From positions 14,893 through 78,892 of the forward strand of contig JBAJNL010000001.1 of NCBI GenBank assembly GCA_036881885.1: a stretch of 64,000 nucleotides of DNA, in the 5' to 3' direction. The notes under the pieces were generated by a model. The model was not told the DNA's origin. It made no database searches and saw only the letters and a list, made by a program, of their open reading frames with translations. The position numbers and the translations under genes were made by a program. This DNA comes from JBAJNL01 sp036881885. GTDB lineage: Bacteria > Pseudomonadota > Alphaproteobacteria > Holosporales > Hepatobacteraceae. Position 1 is the stretch's first letter. Each line of letters opens with the position of its first letter. Positions 36,059-45,280 of this stretch are shown here, in pieces.

Positions 36059-37414
36059 ATGATAAAGCTATTTTCAATCAAGTCTTCGCGCAGGGCGCGT
36101 GTGGCGTTTGTTGTGTGTGGGTTGTTGTGTATGGGGGCCGTTACATTAAACGCCAACTGGTTTCATCATCTTACACATCGTATCAGTCACACGTTTAAGA
36201 AGGTGACTCATCCGTTCAACAAGGCAGTGCATAAGGCAACGCATGCAGTTTCAAAAGTGGTCAATAAGGCAGGCCAGGCGGCCATTGATGCGGCGCATCA
36301 GGCGATTCATACAGCGAATGTGGCGAAACGTGCGGCCAAAGATGCGGCGCGCAAAGTACAAATTGCAGGCCAAGTGATGACCAAAGAGGCGCATGATGCC
36401 GCGCACTTGGCGGCGCATGTGGCGCATCAGGCAGCCAACCAAGCGCACAAGGCGGCTTTGCATGCAGGGCGCATGACCATTCAGGCGGCGCAAGCGGCGT
36501 CAACCGGTGTGCAGGCGGTGGGGCAGGCGGTGCAGCATGAAGCGCATAAAGCGTTGGTTCAAGCACACGATGCAACGCAGGCCCTGGGGCGCAAAACCCT
36601 TCAGGTGGCAAACCAAGCCATTCATCAGGCAAGTACTGTGGGCCATGCCATTGAGCACGAAGGCGAGCAGGTGGGCAAAGCGGTCGCCCAGGCCGGCGAG
36701 GTTGTGGGCGAAGGCATTGTGCACGCTGGCAAGTTTATGGGTAAGGGGATTGAGAAAGTGGCCGAGCACGTGTATCGCGACCTGTCTCATCCTGGTGATT
36801 TGTTGGCAGATATGGTGAAGCTGAAGATGGATATCAACAGTGCCCTTGACAAGATGGGGCCGTTGCGCCAGATCCTTACAAATCCTTTGTTTGACACACT
36901 TGTGGTGGGCATGATTCCCGGTATGAACCTTGCCATGCCGTTGATGCAGCTGGTCTTGATGCCGTTGCCTGGTGGCGGCAGTGAAGAGGTGCCCATGCAG
37001 CCTTCGCCCGATATTGTAAAGGACGCGCAAGAACAGTCTATGCGTTTTGTGGCAGGTAACTTGTGCAATCCCTTCGATTTTAAGGCTTCTCAGGCGCGTT
37101 TGAAGCGTGTTGAACGGCTGGCCAAACAGCCTTCTGCCAAAACACTAGAGGATGACATGTTCAAGGCGATGTCAACGGGTCTGACGCCGCAATCAATGAT
37201 TGATGGGCTGGTGCAAACAACAATAGATGAGAACGGTATAGAGCGATCAGATGCAGATCCCAAGGCTTTGCTTTTCTTTTTGATGGTGCAAAATGGCGCA
37301 AAACCCGACGCGGTGGCGGCGGTGACGGGCTATAAAAAGCGGTGCAAGGCCAAAATCAAAGGGATTATTCGCAAAATCAAGCAAGCACGCAAGCGCGCGC
37401 CTGCCACAACATAA
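36059..37414 (+). CDS. Exported His/Ala-rich amphipathic-helix protein
   Basis: A protein of 451 residues with a signal peptide (about 10-32). Residues about 34-225 are a long low-complexity helical region made almost only of Ala, His, Gln, Lys and Val, with His spaced 3-4 residues apart (HDAAHLAAHVAHQAANQAHK). The pattern resembles designed His/Ala amphipathic peptides (LAH4 type) that disrupt membranes only when acid protonates their histidines. Residues about 260-320 contain a hydrophobic, Met/Pro/Gly-rich segment (GMIPGMNLAMPLMQLVLMPLP) and the C-terminus is basic. No family is recognised. The next gene starts 13 bp downstream and encodes a smaller protein of the same kind. A pH-dependent membrane activity is my inference. 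Confidence 0.62.
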   Translation: MIKLFSIKSSRRARVAFVVCGLLCMGAVTLNANWFHHLTHRISHTFKKVTHPFNKAVHKATHAVSKVVNKAGQAAIDAAHQAIHTANVAKRAAKDAARKVQIAGQVMTKEAHDAAHLAAHVAHQAANQAHKAALHAGRMTIQAAQAASTGVQAVGQAVQHEAHKALVQAHDATQALGRKTLQVANQAIHQASTVGHAIEHEGEQVGKAVAQAGEVVGEGIVHAGKFMGKGIEKVAEHVYRDLSHPGDLLADMVKLKMDINSALDKMGPLRQILTNPLFDTLVVGMIPGMNLAMPLMQLVLMPLPGGGSEEVPMQPSPDIVKDAQEQSMRFVAGNLCNPFDFKASQARLKRVERLAKQPSAKTLEDDMFKAMSTGLTPQSMIDGLVQTTIDENGIERSDADPKALLFFLMVQNGAKPDAVAAVTGYKKRCKAKIKGIIRKIKQARKRAPATT

Positions 37415-37427
37415 CGGGAGAAAGATC

Positions 37428-37937
37428 ATGAAACAACTTAACAGCTTTTGGGCACTGCTCTTTGTCATGGGGCTTGTGTTCGCAGTGGCTCCGCTGTCGG
37501 CCAATGTGGGGCACGATATCTCACACTTTTTTAAGCATGATGTAGGGGGGGCCTTCAAAAAGTTTGGCAACATGACGAAAGACGCTGTAAACAAGGCAAC
37601 GCACAAAATGGATCATGCCTTTAAAGATGCCCTGAGAGAGGCAAAAAAGCGCACGAATGATGCCATTCACTGGACCCGTGGTGCGGCCAAAACGGTGGGC
37701 AAAGGGGTTAAAAAAGGTGCCTATGCCACGCGTGATGCCGCCAAAGTGGTGGGTAAGGGTATTAAAACCGCAGCCTATGCCACAGGTAATGGCTTGAAAA
37801 AGTTTGGCAATTATATGTACGAACACCGTCAAGATATTTTGGACGGCACGATGACTGGCCTGGATAAGCTCCAAGACTTTGCCGACAGCCCCGCAGGGCA
37901 AGTGCTTATGGAGGAGGCGCCTGAAATGATGGCCTAA
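37428..37937 (+). CDS. Exported cationic amphipathic protein with an 18-residue tandem repeat
   Basis: A protein of 169 residues with a signal peptide (MKQLNSFWALLFVMGLVFAVAPLSA) and a strong ribosome site (GGGAGAAAG). The mature part is basic and helical. Residues 86-103 and 104-121 are tandem copies of one 18-residue unit (AAKTVGKGVKKGAYATRD and AAKVVGKGIKTAAYATGN), a length equal to five turns of an alpha helix, so Lys residues line one face. The end is acidic. It follows the His/Ala-rich gene by 13 bp and both share the ISHxFKK-type N-terminal segment, so they form an operon of membrane-active-looking exported proteins. Confidence 0.65.
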   Translation: MKQLNSFWALLFVMGLVFAVAPLSANVGHDISHFFKHDVGGAFKKFGNMTKDAVNKATHKMDHAFKDALREAKKRTNDAIHWTRGAAKTVGKGVKKGAYATRDAAKVVGKGIKTAAYATGNGLKKFGNYMYEHRQDILDGTMTGLDKLQDFADSPAGQVLMEEAPEMMA

Positions 37938-37962
37938 TCCAACTTCAAAGCTTAAAAGATAA

Positions 37963-38000
37963 AAAAAAGGTGCGCTTTCAACCGAAGGTGCCCCTTTTTT
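37963..38000 (+). terminator. Terminator of the amphipathic-protein operon
   Basis: An A-rich arm AAAAAAGG leads into a stem (GGTGCGC against GGTGCCCC, one mismatch and one G-T pair) and ends with CCCCTTTTTT. It lies 26 bp after the second stop codon. Confidence 0.65.
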
Positions 38001-38129
38001 ATGGATGCAAGTGTTGCAAAGGGAGCCTGGTACAAAAAGCCTTAAAGAGGGGGGGGTAAGGCTTGACGTTTGGGTGACATTTTGATGAACTAAACGCAGC
38101 AAAAAGAAAGCGTGTTCACGTTTTTTGTT

Positions 38130-38215
38130 GCCCCTGTGGCGGAATTGGTAGACGCGGTAGACTCAAAATCTATTGTTCCTGGAACGTGGGAGTTCGAGTC
38201 TCCCTGGGGGCACCA
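38130..38215 (+). tRNA. tRNA-Leu (CAA)
   Basis: Begins GCCCCTGTGGCGGAATTGG, has a 7-nt anticodon loop CTCAAAA (anticodon CAA), a long variable arm (TGTTCCTGGAACG) and ends GGGGGCACCA. Class II leucine tRNA with encoded CCA. Confidence 0.93.
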
Positions 38216-38236
38216 CATCCACTTGCTTTAAAAGGC

Positions 38237-38977
38237 CTAGCCGCCGTCTGCATTGGCGGCCGCAACGGTTCCCCAAATGGCAACAGCGGATGCAGCTGTG
38301 CCCGCGATACCTGCTGCAAGGGCTGTGCCTCCCTGAAAAGATTGGCTTTTGGTGGCGCGATTTAAAAGCGTGCGCTCTTTTTTCTTGACCTTCTTTTGAA
38401 TATCCGGGTCTTCCAAAAGGCGATTCACAAATTTTTTCTGGTCATCGTCCAAATAAATGCCTGTCTCTTTATCATGACGCAACTTTTTTTGCAGTTGCTC
38501 AAGGTACAACAAATCTTCTTCCAGCAGGTTAGGTGATTTGTTGGCCTTTTTGACAAGCGTTTCTAAAATCTGCACTTGCTTTTCTGTGAGGGGTTTTTTG
38601 ATCCGTTGGGTCGGCCTTTTTTTGATGTGCTCTTTTTTGTCTAAAAGCCGTTTTCCTTTTGTTTGTGCGAGGGGCTTTGGGGGACTCTTTTTCACCACAT
38701 AACCCGCCTTTGTGGTGGCGGCCTTGGGTGTATGTTTAAGGGATCGCTTGATGTGTCTTGCAGGTTGTGGCGCCGTTTCGTCTCCCAGCGCGCCCTCTTT
38801 TTGCCGCGCTTTTGTGACAGGCATCTTGGGCCGATCTTCCTCTTTAGGCACATTGTCTTTCAAAGAGGGGGCGCGGGCTGGTAAAACGGGTGTTTCAAGC
38901 TCATGAGGACTTTCAGAGCGCCCAAAACTGGCAAATATTAAGCAGCAAAAAGTGGTCAAAAAGTATGTCATGGGCAT
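38237..38977 (-). CDS. Exported Lys-rich protein with a hydrophobic Ala/Gly tail
   Basis: A protein of 246 residues from ATG at 38977, which starts a signal peptide (MPMTYFLTTFCCLIFAS). Residues 20-130 are disordered and very basic (KGKRLLDKKEHIKKR could act as a nuclear signal). Residues 130-215 are helical, with EEDLLYLEQLQKKLRHDK and DDDQKKFVNRLLEDPDIQKK. The last 35 residues are an Ala/Gly-rich hydrophobic segment (GGTALAAGIAGTAASAVAIWG) that may insert in a membrane. The neighbouring frameshifted gene has the same plan. Unknown function. Confidence 0.6.
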   Translation of the reverse strand: MPMTYFLTTFCCLIFASFGRSESPHELETPVLPARAPSLKDNVPKEEDRPKMPVTKARQKEGALGDETAPQPARHIKRSLKHTPKAATTKAGYVVKKSPPKPLAQTKGKRLLDKKEHIKKRPTQRIKKPLTEKQVQILETLVKKANKSPNLLEEDLLYLEQLQKKLRHDKETGIYLDDDQKKFVNRLLEDPDIQKKVKKKERTLLNRATKSQSFQGGTALAAGIAGTAASAVAIWGTVAAANADGG

Positions 38978-39048
38978 CAAGATAAACGCTCTTTTCAATT
39001 TAAAACACTGCAACAAAAAGACCAATTCGTCTTATAAGGAAATATTAT

Positions 39049-39608
39049 TTATCCAGCTGCTGCTGCCGCAGCAATGGCGCCCGAGGCGACCATGGCTGTT
39101 AGCGAAACGCTGAACATAATCGCCCATTGACCACCAATTTTACCTGCCGATTTTTTGAGCAGCGTTTTGGCAGACTCTACGGTTTGTTTTTGAGTGCGAT
39201 GGCTTCTTTTTGTGTCAGCAATGTCTCACCACTTGGATCTGCGACAATGGCTCTGATTTTCTGCTCAAGGTTTATTTTAGGATTTTCTTCGTGATGTTGC
39301 TTAAGTCCTTCTACCACTTTTTCGTCGTTTAGTAGGCTCTTGAGCCCTTCCTTTTCTTCTGGTTTTAGGTAATATTTTCTTTGTTTTTGGGGTTTTTCTG
39401 GTGTCGTTTCAGGCATTGGTGGTGGCGTGGGAATCGCAGATGTCATTGGTGCAGGTTTATGAGCTCTGTGTTGAGAAGGACCCACCTGTGGCTCAGCAGA
39501 TTCTGGTGGATTGGGTGGTTTAGCACCCAAAGGGGGCGTTGTGGGCGCCATCACTGTCAGTACACAAAAAAGTACACACACTGAAAAGAGTGTTTTCTGA
39601 AACAACAT
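39049..39608 (-). pseudogene. Exported Pro-rich protein, frameshifted before its hydrophobic tail
   Basis: From ATG at 39608 (signal peptide MLFQKTLFSVCVLFCVLTV) an intact frame runs 143 codons to a stop at 39177. It has a Pro-rich linker and a helical part (LKPEEKEGLKSLLNDEK). At a run of five A (T on the plus strand, 39187-39191) adding one base would continue the protein through VESAKTLLKKSAGKIGG to AAAAAAG and a stop at 39049. This hidden tail resembles the hydrophobic end of the 38237-38977 protein (RTLLNRATKSQSFQGG, then Ala-rich), supporting a common ancestor. The shift may be a real mutation, a slippage site or a sequencing error. Confidence 0.55.
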
Positions 39609-39682
39609 TTTTCTTAGACTTTGGTAAGGCTTACCTCTTGAACGCAAAAAAGATGCCAAAATTTAAGAGGTTCTTAAGTGTT

Positions 39683-42643
39683 TTAAGTGCGCAGCAAAGG
39701 CTTTAAAAACTGCCCGGTGTGGCTGGCAGCGGCGGTGGCAAGGTGTTCGGGCGTGCCTTCGGCCACAAGGGTGCCGCCGCCGGTGCCGCCTTCGGGGCCA
39801 ATGTCCAAAACCCAGTCGGCGGTTTTGATCACATCAAGATTATGCTCAATCACCAAAACGGTGTTGCCTTGCGCAACCAGGCGATGCAGTACATCAAGCA
39901 GCTTTTTCACATCCTCAAAGTGCAGGCCCGTTGTAGGCTCGTCCAAAATATAAAACGTTTGCCCTGTGGCTTTGCGCGCCAGCTCTTTGGCAAGCTTGAT
40001 GCGCTGTGCTTCACCGCCCGACAGTGTGGTGGCGCGTTGCCCTAAGTGGATGTAGCCAAGGCCCACCTCTTTTAAAACCTGCAGTTTGGTGCGAATGGCG
40101 CCCATTGACTCGAAAAAGCTGTGGGCCTCATCAACGGTCATGTTCAAAACATCGGCGATGGATTTGTTTTTATAGCGCACCTCAAGGGTTTCGCGGTTAT
40201 AACGTTGCCCTTCGCACGCCTCGCACGTTACATACACATCGGGCAAAAAGTGCATTTCAACCTTAATCACGCCGTCGCCACAGCAGGCCTCGCAGCGTCC
40301 GCCGCGCACGTTAAACGAAAAACGCCCCGGTGTATAGCCGCGGGCTTTGGCATAAGGCAGTGCCGCAAACCAGTCACGAATGGGGCCAAACAGGCCTGTG
40401 TACGTTGCGGGGTTTGAGCGCGGCGTGCGCCCAATGGGCGATTGGTCAATATCAATCACTTTATCCAGATGTTCAAGGCCGCAAAGGGCTTTAAACGGCC
40501 CCGGCACCTCTTTAGCGCGGTTCAGCTTGTTGGCCAGTGCCTTGTACAGTGTCTCGATAATCAAAGACGATTTGCCGCTGCCCGAAACACCCGTCACACA
40601 CACAAAGGTACCCAGCGGAAAAGTGGCGGTCACATTTTGCAGATTGTGGGCCGAGGCGCCCTTCAGTTGCAGTGTTTTATCTTTTTGAAACGGGCGCCGT
40701 TTTTTTGGCACGGCAATTTTTTGTGTGTGGGATAAATAGGCACCCGTGATGCTTTGAGGGGCCTTTAAAATGGTTTGCAAAGGGCCTTCTGCCACAATCG
40801 CGCCGCCATTCACGCCAGCGGCCGGTCCCATGTCGATAATATGGTCCGAGGCACGCATGGTATCCTCATCATGCTCAACGACAACAACGGTGTTGCCAAG
40901 CTCTTTTAAGCGTTTTAGCGTTTGGATCAAACGCGCGTTGTCGCGCTGGTGCAGGCCAATAGAGGGCTCATCCAAAACATACAAAACACCCGTTAAGCCC
41001 GATCCAATTTGCGAGGCCAACCGAATGCGCTGCGCCTCACCGCCCGAAAGGGTGCCCGCGGCCCGCGAAAGGTGCAGGTAGTCAACACCCACATGCACCA
41101 AAAAGGTCAGGCGCTCGGTGATTTCTTTTAAAATGCGCTCGGCAATTTGTGTTTGCTTGGGGGTTAAGTGCGTCAGCAGGCCCTCAAACCATTTGTGTGC
41201 GTCTTGAATCGAAAGGCCTACAACGTCTGCAATGGATTTATCATGCACTTTCACGCACAACGCCTCGGCCTTTAGGCGCTTGCCTTTACAGCCAGGGCAG
41301 GGTAATCTTTTGTGCCAGCGCTCGCTGTCGTCAAGATCACCACCGGCTTGGCGCTCTTGATGGCGACGCTTTAGCATGGGCATCACGCCCTCAAAAGGCT
41401 TGTTCGATTTAAAGGTGCGCTTTTCATCCTTAATTTCCATGGCAATGCGCACGCGGCCCGAGCCGTTTAAAATGACGTCCTTCACCTCGTCAGACAGCTC
41501 TTTAAACGGCACCCGCAATGAAAAATCATAGTGTTGCGCCAGCGCCTTTAAAATCTGCATGTAGTAAAAGGTAAAACCGCCCGACCATGGCGCAATGGCG
41601 CCGTCTTCAAGGCTTAGGGTGTCGTCAGGGATAATTTTTTTAAGATCCATATCCACCACAGCGCCCAGGCCATCGCACGTGGGGCAGGCGCCAAAAGGGC
41701 TGTTAAACGAAAAAAGGCGCGGCTCTAACTTTTCAAGCGTAAAGCCGCTCACAGGGCAGGCAAAGCGGGCCGACAACAACATTTCATGGGGCTTTGTGGG
41801 TGTTTTGCTTGTGTCAGCTGTCTTTTCTGTTGGTGGCATGTGCTGTACCAGGGCCAGCTCGTCAGGCGATGTGCGTAGGGCCATTTCAAACGCCTCGGCC
41901 AGGCGCTGCTTCAAATCATCGCGGTTGCCTTTAAGCATCAAGCGATCCACCACCACGTGAATGGTGTGCTTTTTGTTTTTGTCTAAAAGTGGAACATCGT
42001 CGATATCATGCAAAGCACCATCTACCCAAACGCGCATAAAGCCACGTTTTGATAAATCCACCAGTTCGCGCCGATACTCGCCTTTGCGCCCGCGGATAAA
42101 GGGTGCCAAAATATAAAGGCGTCCATCGGGCAACGCAAGTGCCTGATCCACCATTTCAGAGACGGTTTGCGCTTTAATGGGCTCGCCCGTTGCAGGCGAA
42201 ATGGGCACTCCCACCCGTGCAAATAAAAGGCGCAGATAGTCATAGATTTCGGTGACGGTGGCCACGGTTGAGCGCGGATTTTTGCTGGTGGTTTTTTGCT
42301 CAATGGCAATGGCTGGCGACAAGCCATCAATGCTGTCGACATCGGGCTTTTTCATCATATCCAAAAACTGCCGGGCATAAGACGACAGGCTTTCAACATA
42401 GCGCCGCTGCCCTTCGGCATAAAGCGTATCAAACGCCAGCGACGATTTGCCCGAGCCCGAAGGGCCTGTAATCACCACAAGCTTATGCCGTGGAATGGCC
42501 AAGGTCAGGTTCTTAAGGTTATGCTCACGCGCGCCTTGAATGTAAATGCTATCTTTGGGGTTTATCAAGGGCGCCACGTGTCCCTTGGTATGATGTTGTT
42601 TGCAGGCATAAAAACAAGTCGTCTGATTACTTAACTTATTCAA
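39683..42643 (-). CDS. uvrA: Excinuclease ABC subunit A
   Basis: A protein of 986 residues. UvrA dimers scan DNA for bulky lesions and load UvrB in nucleotide excision repair. Seen: [12 protein letters not shown], first Walker [14 protein letters not shown], the zinc-finger cysteines (CPVSGF with CPTCDG, and CEACCGDG with CEACEG), the paired ABC signatures [12 protein letters not shown] and [12 protein letters not shown], second Walker [11 protein letters not shown], and [11 protein letters not shown]. The start is TTG with GAGAGG eight bases upstream; GTG at 42577 with AAGGGA is the alternative. Confidence 0.96.
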   Translation of the reverse strand: MNKLSNQTTCFYACKQHHTKGHVAPLINPKDSIYIQGAREHNLKNLTLAIPRHKLVVITGPSGSGKSSLAFDTLYAEGQRRYVESLSSYARQFLDMMKKPDVDSIDGLSPAIAIEQKTTSKNPRSTVATVTEIYDYLRLLFARVGVPISPATGEPIKAQTVSEMVDQALALPDGRLYILAPFIRGRKGEYRRELVDLSKRGFMRVWVDGALHDIDDVPLLDKNKKHTIHVVVDRLMLKGNRDDLKQRLAEAFEMALRTSPDELALVQHMPPTEKTADTSKTPTKPHEMLLSARFACPVSGFTLEKLEPRLFSFNSPFGACPTCDGLGAVVDMDLKKIIPDDTLSLEDGAIAPWSGGFTFYYMQILKALAQHYDFSLRVPFKELSDEVKDVILNGSGRVRIAMEIKDEKRTFKSNKPFEGVMPMLKRRHQERQAGGDLDDSERWHKRLPCPGCKGKRLKAEALCVKVHDKSIADVVGLSIQDAHKWFEGLLTHLTPKQTQIAERILKEITERLTFLVHVGVDYLHLSRAAGTLSGGEAQRIRLASQIGSGLTGVLYVLDEPSIGLHQRDNARLIQTLKRLKELGNTVVVVEHDEDTMRASDHIIDMGPAAGVNGGAIVAEGPLQTILKAPQSITGAYLSHTQKIAVPKKRRPFQKDKTLQLKGASAHNLQNVTATFPLGTFVCVTGVSGSGKSSLIIETLYKALANKLNRAKEVPGPFKALCGLEHLDKVIDIDQSPIGRTPRSNPATYTGLFGPIRDWFAALPYAKARGYTPGRFSFNVRGGRCEACCGDGVIKVEMHFLPDVYVTCEACEGQRYNRETLEVRYKNKSIADVLNMTVDEAHSFFESMGAIRTKLQVLKEVGLGYIHLGQRATTLSGGEAQRIKLAKELARKATGQTFYILDEPTTGLHFEDVKKLLDVLHRLVAQGNTVLVIEHNLDVIKTADWVLDIGPEGGTGGGTLVAEGTPEHLATAAASHTGQFLKPLLRT

Positions 42644-42760
42644 AAAGAAAGCCTCTCAAACGTCAAGAGCACCCGTGACATCTTGTCAACACTTTATCAT
42701 TGCAACGGCCCCTCTGCGTCATAGCGAAGGTGCACGCTCTTGTTGTGTGTAGGTTTTGTT

Positions 42761-42830
42761 GTTTTAGACGCGCGCAGGGCATTCTCCACCATTCGCAAGT
42801 TTAGCAAATTTTTAAACAAAATCAAGCAAA
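42761..42830 (-). repeat. Repeat family B, copy 3 (reverse orientation)
   Basis: GGGCATTCTCCACCATTCGC, AAGTTTAGCAAATTTTTAAAC, AAAATCAAGC. Fragments resembling family A ends (GTCATAGCGAAGG at about 42718 and GTCATCGCGAAAGCG at 42842) flank it on both sides. Confidence 0.75.
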
Positions 42831-42880
42831 AAGTTCACCACGTCATCGCGAAAGCGCTCAACACACCCCTGTCATGTGTT

Positions 42881-44548
42881 TTAAGAGATCTGTGCGATGG
42901 TTTGAATCACAAACTTATCAAGCTCGACGGCGATTTTAAAAAGCGTGGTGTTCACCTCGGTGGCGCGGGCCATGGTGTGGCCGCCCAACAATGCTTTTTG
43001 GGCATTCACGTTAGATTGCACAATGGTTTTGGCCTCGGTGGATCCAAGGTTTGATGTTAGCGGTGTCGATAGCACATAAAAATCACCGCACTCGGGCGTG
43101 GGTCTTAAAACGTTGCTGGTGTCTTGCACCATGCCATTGTTGTTTGGATAGTGAATCAAGGGAATCGCCCATGCAGGCTTTGAAGGCTGGCCATAAAATT
43201 CAAACGAAATAATGCCGTTGCTTGAAACATCAATGCCCTTAAACGAGGTTGATCCCATGCCGTCTTGAACTGGCGTTTGCACAATAAATTGGTTGCCCGT
43301 TAAGCGATAAGCCGAAGGGTCCAGCGCAATGGTGCTGTTGGATGATCCCACAAGTTCGCCTTCGCTGTTGCGCCAATCGGTCACATACACATTAGGTGGC
43401 CGGCTTGATGGCACCAAAACGGTCTCAAGGGCCTGAAAAGCCGTTTCTTGAGCGGCTTCATACGTGGCGCGTTCTGTTTCGGCTTCCTGAAGAGCGAGTG
43501 CAAGCGTAGCGTTGGTCATGGCGTTCGCAACGGCAAGGCCAGCTGTATTTTCGTTGGGATGTGTAGTGGCGGGGTAGGTTGTGTTGATATGGTTTTGCGT
43601 GGCGGTGACCAAGGCTGCGGTGGTAATACCGGGCTCTTCGCGGCTTTTTTGCAAAATATATTCCGAGGCACTGTTGGCGCCATCAAGGGACAAGTTGGCC
43701 GTATCAAAGGCTTGAAATTCGGCATTCGATGTGGGAACGGTGCCTTGATAATCACCATTAACGTCAAACCCCACAATGCAGCCACCACGACCGCCTAACG
43801 GTGTATTGACCCACGAGTCACCATTGATTGTGTCTTGTGTCAGCTTGGCGTTTTGTGAGTCTTGCGCTGTAAGCTGCCAGATGCGTGGTGCTAAAAAGGT
43901 CCATGAAAAGCGCAGCTGATGTACAACACCCAGTGAGTCAAAAACGTCAACGGCGTTTTCTTTCACATCGTTTACCTCGATATTATCGGCGGGCAAAATG
44001 CCACCAAAGGCAATGTTGGTGGTGGCATCGGCTTGTGACGGGTTCAGGGGAATCTTAATGCGCTCTAAATGTTCAATTAAGCTAAAGGGGGACACGCTGC
44101 CGTCGTCTTCAACGGGAACGCCCAAAAGTGTGTTGCCGCCTTCGTCATAAATATAGCCGTCGCGGTCAAGCTGAAAGCTGCCGGTGGTTTTCATGCCGTG
44201 CTCGATAGGGGTGTTGTTATCAACCGAGCCCGAGGCATCCACAATCATAAAGCCCCGCCCATTCACAGCAATGTCTAGCTCGCGCTCTGTGTTGTGCAAG
44301 GGGCCGCGTGCCTGATCATCAAAGTTGTTGATTTCAATGCCGCGCACCTGCTCGCCATTGGGGCCATTGGTGGCGTGGCACAGGGTGTCGTGCATATAGC
44401 CAAGCGAGTGCAGGTTCGCCAGATGTTTGCCAAAGTGCGCCAGGCTGTCTTCATAGGTCTCCATGCCCACGGCCGAGGTCATGGCGGCGTCGCTTGTGGT
44501 GGTAAAGCTGGGGTTTGATCGAACGGTTTCGTTAGGATTGGTGGGCAT
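42881..44548 (-). CDS. flgE: Flagellar hook protein FlgE
   Basis: A protein of 555 residues, the building block of the flagellar hook. The start has AAGGAG eight bases upstream. The N-terminal rod-like helix is divergent (ETYEDSLAHFGKHLANLHSLGY). The FlgE/F/G domain is clear in ELDIAVNGRGFMIV and TTGSFQLDRDGYIYDEGGNTLLG. The FlgE D2-like part carries LGVVHQLRFSWTF, and the C-terminal helix ends VNTTLFKIAVELDKFVIQTI. It follows flgD and the fliK-like gene in one operon (fliK-flgD-flgE). Confidence 0.85.
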   Translation of the reverse strand: MPTNPNETVRSNPSFTTTSDAAMTSAVGMETYEDSLAHFGKHLANLHSLGYMHDTLCHATNGPNGEQVRGIEINNFDDQARGPLHNTERELDIAVNGRGFMIVDASGSVDNNTPIEHGMKTTGSFQLDRDGYIYDEGGNTLLGVPVEDDGSVSPFSLIEHLERIKIPLNPSQADATTNIAFGGILPADNIEVNDVKENAVDVFDSLGVVHQLRFSWTFLAPRIWQLTAQDSQNAKLTQDTINGDSWVNTPLGGRGGCIVGFDVNGDYQGTVPTSNAEFQAFDTANLSLDGANSASEYILQKSREEPGITTAALVTATQNHINTTYPATTHPNENTAGLAVANAMTNATLALALQEAETERATYEAAQETAFQALETVLVPSSRPPNVYVTDWRNSEGELVGSSNSTIALDPSAYRLTGNQFIVQTPVQDGMGSTSFKGIDVSSNGIISFEFYGQPSKPAWAIPLIHYPNNNGMVQDTSNVLRPTPECGDFYVLSTPLTSNLGSTEAKTIVQSNVNAQKALLGGHTMARATEVNTTLFKIAVELDKFVIQTIAQIS

Positions 44549-44563
44549 GGGAGGGGCTCCTTA

Positions 44564-45280
44564 TCAAAGATTGCGCATAGAAAGCGCGTTGTCGATCAAG
44601 CTGTAATTGCTTTCATAAAGGGCTTTAAGCTGATCAACGGGTTGCATGTTGCTGCGTGATCCCGCATAAATGCGGTTGTCTTTAAATTTAAGATGATCCA
44701 GTTTCGAGGTAATCAGTGACTCAATCGGCACCTCGTTGCCTTCCATATCGGTTCCCTTAATGTGCAGTGAATACCGCCCTTTGGGCATTTCATGCAGCTT
44801 GTCATTTAAACTGTGAAGGCCTGCGGTGGTTTCGCCCTTCAATGTGGCAATCTTAAAGCCGTCGGCGCGGTGAATGCTGATTTCAACTTCTTTAAGTTTC
44901 AAATCTTTTGAAATGTCATAGGCAATGTCATCTTTGCTGTCGCCCACTTGAAAGTGGTTGCCTTGAAACTGCCCTCGTTTGCCTACCAAGCTTGACGCTT
45001 GCAGCAAGTTATTTTGCAAAAGGGCGCTTTCCATGGTCTTAAGGCGCTCGCCTTCTTCAATGCGCGAGTGTGCCTCGACAAGGCCCTGAATCAACCGCAT
45101 GCCTTCGGCGGGGTCATTTTGGCTTAAGGGGTTGGATGAGGCGCTTTGCAGCATGGTCATAAAAACCTCGCTCATTTCGCGCAAGGCGTTTTGCTTTTCG
45201 GTGCCATCTTTTGAAATGGCTGCTTGCTGGGTTTGGGCCCATGACAAAACAGGCGACAGTGTTGATTGAGCAATGGTCAT
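44564..45280 (-). CDS. flgD: Flagellar hook assembly (capping) protein FlgD
   Basis: A protein of 238 residues. FlgD caps the growing hook so that FlgE subunits assemble. The N-terminus has the conserved FLTMLxxQLxxQDP-like region, here FMTMLQSASSNPLSQNDPAEG, followed by ESALLQNNLLQASSLVGKRG and a FlgD Ig-like/tudor C-domain (ISIHRADGFKIATLKGETTAGLHS). It overlaps the upstream fliK-like gene by ATGA. Confidence 0.88.
   Translation of the reverse strand: MTIAQSTLSPVLSWAQTQQAAISKDGTEKQNALREMSEVFMTMLQSASSNPLSQNDPAEGMRLIQGLVEAHSRIEEGERLKTMESALLQNNLLQASSLVGKRGQFQGNHFQVGDSKDDIAYDISKDLKLKEVEISIHRADGFKIATLKGETTAGLHSLNDKLHEMPKGRYSLHIKGTDMEGNEVPIESLITSKLDHLKFKDNRIYAGSRSNMQPVDQLKALYESNYSLIDNALSMRNL

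Noticed and set aside
36251..37030. Minus-strand ORFs with many His, Arg and Pro residues
   Set aside because: Antisense of the His/Ala-rich gene; the odd composition is the complement of GCN and CAY codons.
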